From NCBI RefSeq assembly GCF_022385335.1, contig NZ_CP092431.1, forward strand, positions 9,052,001 through 9,116,000: a stretch of 64,000 nt of DNA, written 5' to 3'. This DNA comes from Streptomyces deccanensis (lineage in GTDB: Bacteria > Actinomycetota > Actinomycetes > Streptomycetales > Streptomycetaceae). The position numbers and the translations under genes were made by a program. The stretch's first letter is position 1, and the number at the start of each line of letters is the position of its first letter. The notes under the pieces were generated by a model. The model saw only the letters and a list, made by a program, of their open reading frames with translations. It did no database searches and was not told where the DNA came from. Shown here one piece after another: positions 61,290 to 64,000 of this stretch.

Positions 61290-62870
61290 ATGACCAGCGA
61301 ATCGTATGACTATGTTGTCGTCGGGGCGGGCTCGTCCGGCTGCGCGATCGCGGGCCGTCTGTCCGAGGATCCGGACGTCACGGTGGCGCTGATCGAGGCG
61401 GGACCGCCGGCCCGGGGCCGCCTCTTCGAGATCCCCGCGCTGTTCTCGCAGCAGCTCAAGACGGCGTACGACTGGGACTTCGAGACGGACCCCGAGCCGC
61501 AGCTCGGCGGGCGCCGTGCCTACCTGCCCCGCGGCCGGGTGGTCGGCGGCACCAGCTCGATGAACACGATGCTCTACGTCCGCGGTCACCGCTACGACTA
61601 CGACACCTGGGAGCGGCTCGGCAACCCGGGCTGGGGGTACGACGACGTCCTGCCGTTCTTCAAGAAGTCCGAGGACAACGAGCGCGGGGCGGACGACTTC
61701 CACGGCGTCGGCGGCCCTCTCACCGTCAGCAACCCCCACTCCGTCCATCCGCTGCTCACGGCATGGGTCGAGGCCGCCCAGGACGCGGGCCACAAGTACA
61801 ACGCGGACTTCAACGGAGCCGAGCAGGAGGGCGTCGGCTACCACCAGGTCACCCAGCGGAACGGTCTGCGCTGCAGCAGCGCGCGAGCGTTCCTGGAGCC
61901 GGCCGCGGGGCGCCCGAACCTCACCGTCCTGCCCTCGACGACCGCTCTGCGCCTGAGCTTCGACGGCTCACGGGCCGGCGGCCTGGAGGTCGACCACCTC
62001 GGTACCGTCCGGACGATCCGGGTCGACCGTGAGATCGTGCTGTCCCTCGGGGCGTACAACTCGCCCCACCTGCTCCTCCAGTCCGGTGTCGGACCGGCCG
62101 ACGAGCTGACCGCGGGAGGGATCACCCCGCTGCACGACCTGCCGGACGTGGGCCGGAACATGCAGGACCACACCGGGTGCTTCATCAGCTTCTTCAGCGA
62201 GACGGAGCCGCTGCTCGGCCCGGACACCTCGCGAGAGGAGGAACTCCTGCGTCGGGAAGGCATGGGACCGATGGCCTGGAACGAGACCGGCGGCTTCTTC
62301 AGCTCCAGCGACGACGTCCCCGCGCCCGACATCCAGGTGCATGCCGCACTGGGCATCGTCCGTGACGAGGGGCTTGCCGCCCCGTTGGAGCCCGGAATGT
62401 CCTTCGGTCCGTACGTGGCGCGGCCCGCGAGCCGCGGCGCGGTGCGGCTGCGGCACTCCCACCCCTACGCCAAGCCGCGCATCTTCCACAACTACCTCGC
62501 CGACCCCGACGACCGCCGACGGCTGCGGGAGGGCGTCCGGCTGTGTATGCGCATCGCGCGCGAGCAGCGGCTGACCTCCCTGCTGCAGGCGGACCTGCGT
62601 GCGGCCGCCGATGTCGGACTCGCCCCCGTCTCGGACCGCGACCAGGACATCGACGACTTCATTCGCACGCAGTCGTTCTCGTTCTACCACCCGTCGGGCA
62701 CCTGCATGATGGGCAAGGTCGTCGACCATGAACTCCGCGTGCGGGGACTCGAGAACGTCCGCGTGGCGGACACGTCGATCATGCCGACCCTCGTCACCGG
62801 GAACACCAACGCTCCCGCCATCATGATCGGGGAGAGGGCCGCCGCGTTCATCCGGGCGTCGGCCGGGTGA
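61290..62870 (+). CDS. GMC-family oxidoreductase, choline-dehydrogenase-like
   Basis: The protein is 526 aa from the ATG at 61290 with GGGAGG six bases upstream. It has YDYVVVGAGSSGCAIAGRL, GRVVGGTSSMNTMLYVRG, the catalytic His in YHPSGTCMMG and the Asn in NTNAPAIMIGERAA. The layout matches BetA/alcohol dehydrogenases of the GMC family, which oxidise primary alcohols with FAD. No betaine aldehyde dehydrogenase gene is adjacent, so choline is only one possible substrate. It is divergent from the other GMC gene. Confidence 0.88.
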   Translation: MTSESYDYVVVGAGSSGCAIAGRLSEDPDVTVALIEAGPPARGRLFEIPALFSQQLKTAYDWDFETDPEPQLGGRRAYLPRGRVVGGTSSMNTMLYVRGHRYDYDTWERLGNPGWGYDDVLPFFKKSEDNERGADDFHGVGGPLTVSNPHSVHPLLTAWVEAAQDAGHKYNADFNGAEQEGVGYHQVTQRNGLRCSSARAFLEPAAGRPNLTVLPSTTALRLSFDGSRAGGLEVDHLGTVRTIRVDREIVLSLGAYNSPHLLLQSGVGPADELTAGGITPLHDLPDVGRNMQDHTGCFISFFSETEPLLGPDTSREEELLRREGMGPMAWNETGGFFSSSDDVPAPDIQVHAALGIVRDEGLAAPLEPGMSFGPYVARPASRGAVRLRHSHPYAKPRIFHNYLADPDDRRRLREGVRLCMRIAREQRLTSLLQADLRAAADVGLAPVSDRDQDIDDFIRTQSFSFYHPSGTCMMGKVVDHELRVRGLENVRVADTSIMPTLVTGNTNAPAIMIGERAAAFIRASAG

Positions 62871-62953
62871 AGCCGGCGCTCCCGCTCGCCCCAGCCGCCG
62901 TCACCGGACCGGTACGAGGCACGGAGGCCCGTCGGGCGGTGTGCGCGAGTCCG

Positions 62954-63715
62954 TCACACGGTCCGGACGACGGTGCCGCCGGCTTCCAGTGCGGCGACTT
63001 CGCCGACATCCGCCGTGGTGTCGGTGACGAGGGTGTGCAGGACGGCCGCCGGGCCGACGTAGGCGTAGGCGGTGTGGCCGAGTTTGCCGGCGTCGGCGGC
63101 GGCGATCACGCGGCGGGAGGAGGCGATGCTCGCCTTCTTCACCGCCGCGTCGTCGAGGTCGTACGCGGTGAGACCGTCCGCCGCGGTCAGCCCGCAGCAG
63201 CCGATGACGGCGGTGTCGAAGCGCAGGGCGGCCAGGGAGGCGAGGGTGAGGGGGCCGATGAGGGCTCCCTCGGCGGCGCGAGGCTGGCCGCCGGGTACGA
63301 CCAGGGTGGCCGGGCCGGGTGTCTCGCCGAACAGGTGGATGGCCTGCAGGGACAGCGGCATCACGGTGACGGGCCGCTCGCGCAGGAGGCGGGCGACCTC
63401 CAGGCAGGTGGTGCCGCTGTCCAGCAGGACGCTCTCGCCGTCGGCGATGAGCGCGGAGATCTCGGAGGCGATCCGGCGTTTGGCGTCGACCGCCTCGTGG
63501 GCGCGCAGCGCGAAGGGGGGCTCCTCGCCCCGGAGCAGCAGGGTGCGCGCCCCGCCGCGGACGCGTTCGAGGACACCCTGGGCGGCGAGGACGTCGAGGT
63601 CGCGCCGGATGGTCATCTCCGAGGCGCCGGTCAGCTCCGCCAGCTCCTGGACCGTGGCCCGTCCCGAGTCCCTGACGACCTTCGCGATCAGCCCATGGCG
63701 GTCTGCGTTGCTCAT
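62954..63715 (-). CDS. DeoR-family regulator
   Basis: The protein is 253 aa from the ATG at 63715. The DeoR helix-turn-helix ATVQELAELTGASEMTIRRDLDVLAAQGVLERVRGGA is intact. The sugar-phosphate sensor domain has LLDSGTTCLEVARLL and DTAVIGCCGLTAADGLTAYD. It normally represses sugar-use genes and responds to a phosphorylated sugar. It is divergent from an MFS transporter gene with two clear operators between them. Confidence 0.9.
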   Translation of the reverse strand: MSNADRHGLIAKVVRDSGRATVQELAELTGASEMTIRRDLDVLAAQGVLERVRGGARTLLLRGEEPPFALRAHEAVDAKRRIASEISALIADGESVLLDSGTTCLEVARLLRERPVTVMPLSLQAIHLFGETPGPATLVVPGGQPRAAEGALIGPLTLASLAALRFDTAVIGCCGLTAADGLTAYDLDDAAVKKASIASSRRVIAAADAGKLGHTAYAYVGPAAVLHTLVTDTTADVGEVAALEAGGTVVRTV

Positions 63716-63741
63716 ACCGCGATTGAACACCACCTGTGATA

Positions 63742-63760
63742 TGAACAATAATTTTGTTCA
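63742..63760. promoter_or_regulatory. DeoR-type operator 1
   Basis: TGAACA-N7-TGTTCA is a perfect dyad, 26 bases upstream of the DeoR start, in an AT-rich patch. Confidence 0.72.
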
Positions 63761-63773
63761 TAACGGCAATTCA

Positions 63774-63792
63774 CGAACACTAGAAATGTTCG
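63774..63792. promoter_or_regulatory. DeoR-type operator 2
   Basis: CGAACA-N7-TGTTCG is a perfect dyad of the same form, 32 bases from operator 1 and 14 bases before the transporter start. Confidence 0.72.
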
Positions 63793-63806
63793 TTACGCTG
63801 GTCGGC

Positions 63807-64000
63807 ATGGAACGTTCCCTGCGAGCCGCCCGCGTGGCGACCTATGTCTACTTCGTCCTGTACGGCACCCTGCTGGGCACCTGGGTGGTGCACATCCCCG
63901 CGATCGAGGAACGCGTCGGCATCAGCCACGCCGCGCTCGGCGGCCTGCTGGTGGTGCTCGGGCTCGGGGCTTTCGTAGGGATGCAGGTGGCGGGTCCGCT
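63807..64000 (+). CDS. MFS transporter, N-terminal part (runs off window)
   Basis: The frame is open from the ATG at 63807 to the window end (64 full codons). The first two helices (ATYVYFVLYGTLLGTWVVHIPAIEERVGIS, then LGGLLVVLGLGAFVGMQ) resemble YbjJ-like MFS proteins. It is probably controlled by the divergent DeoR regulator. The substrate cannot be told from this fragment. Confidence 0.75.
   Translation, partial: MERSLRAARVATYVYFVLYGTLLGTWVVHIPAIEERVGISHAALGGLLVVLGLGAFVGMQVAGP

Noticed and set aside
61290..62870. betA with a glycine betaine pathway
   Set aside because: There is no betaine aldehyde dehydrogenase or BetI regulator. The neighbours are a second GMC gene and a DeoR gene.

Overview
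The window is typical high-GC Streptomyces-type chromosomal DNA. Third codon positions are strongly G/C, GTG starts and GTGA/ATGA stop-start overlaps are common, and there is an ergothioneine operon (egtABCD), a dodecin, a DUF1996 secreted protein and PepSY, flotillin, MarR, PucR and LacI genes of actinomycete type. I saw one in-frame TTA (bldA-type) codon, in egtB. I recognised no rRNA, tRNA, CRISPR array or phage. All assignments are from reading the sequence; no database search was run.

Layout. 1-12 kb: a truncated secreted LamG/GH43-type glycosidase gene, a GNAT acetyltransferase, a flavin electron-transfer operon (membrane flavocytochrome, two-domain FMN-binding protein, ApbE) divergent from an OmpR-type two-component system, a NarL-type two-component system with a 29-codon ORF wedged between kinase and regulator, and a DUF1996 protein. 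12-26 kb: a probable catabolic island. It has an alcohol dehydrogenase/SDR pair, an orphan response regulator, a P450-ferredoxin-reductase-SDR-Baeyer-Villiger monooxygenase-SMP-30 operon, a LysR/EamA pair and an HSL-type hydrolase divergent from a MarR regulator. A 17-bp motif beside the MarR gene recurs twice, 11 kb away, in front of the SDR/ADH operon, which suggests one regulon. 26-35 kb: a type II NADH dehydrogenase-like flavoprotein, a HAD phosphatase, dodecin, a MarR/Bcr-type efflux pair and egtABCD.

35-50 kb: a macrodomain PARG-like enzyme, a PemK/MazF-type protein bracketed by perfect 53-bp direct repeats, flotillin with a small OB-fold-like partner, an amidase, a PucR-type regulator, an HSL hydrolase divergent from a LacI regulator, thioredoxin divergent from a dihydrolipoamide-dehydrogenase-like flavoprotein, peptide deformylase, a PepSY membrane protein, and an overlapping MarR-MarR pair divergent from pirin. 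50.5-52 kb: a lower-GC scar with a decayed IS6-family transposase. 52-64 kb: a second catabolic locus. A histidinol-dehydrogenase-like enzyme, an APC permease, a ThuA-domain protein and a TPP enzyme form an operon divergent from a PucR activator, followed by two divergent GMC oxidoreductases, a DeoR regulator and the start of an MFS transporter. GTGTGCA/TGCACAC half-sites occur both at the PucR promoter and between the GMC genes.

A dispersed intergenic repeat family, with a core reading GGGGCGCGGGGAACTGCGCG, appears at least five times as the standard form and twice as a variant, always just downstream of a gene. The parts that most deserve attention are the MarR-linked oxidation island, the HisD-like/TPP/ThuA/GMC locus, the repeat-bracketed PemK gene, the bldA codon in egtB and the micro-ORF between the two-component genes.
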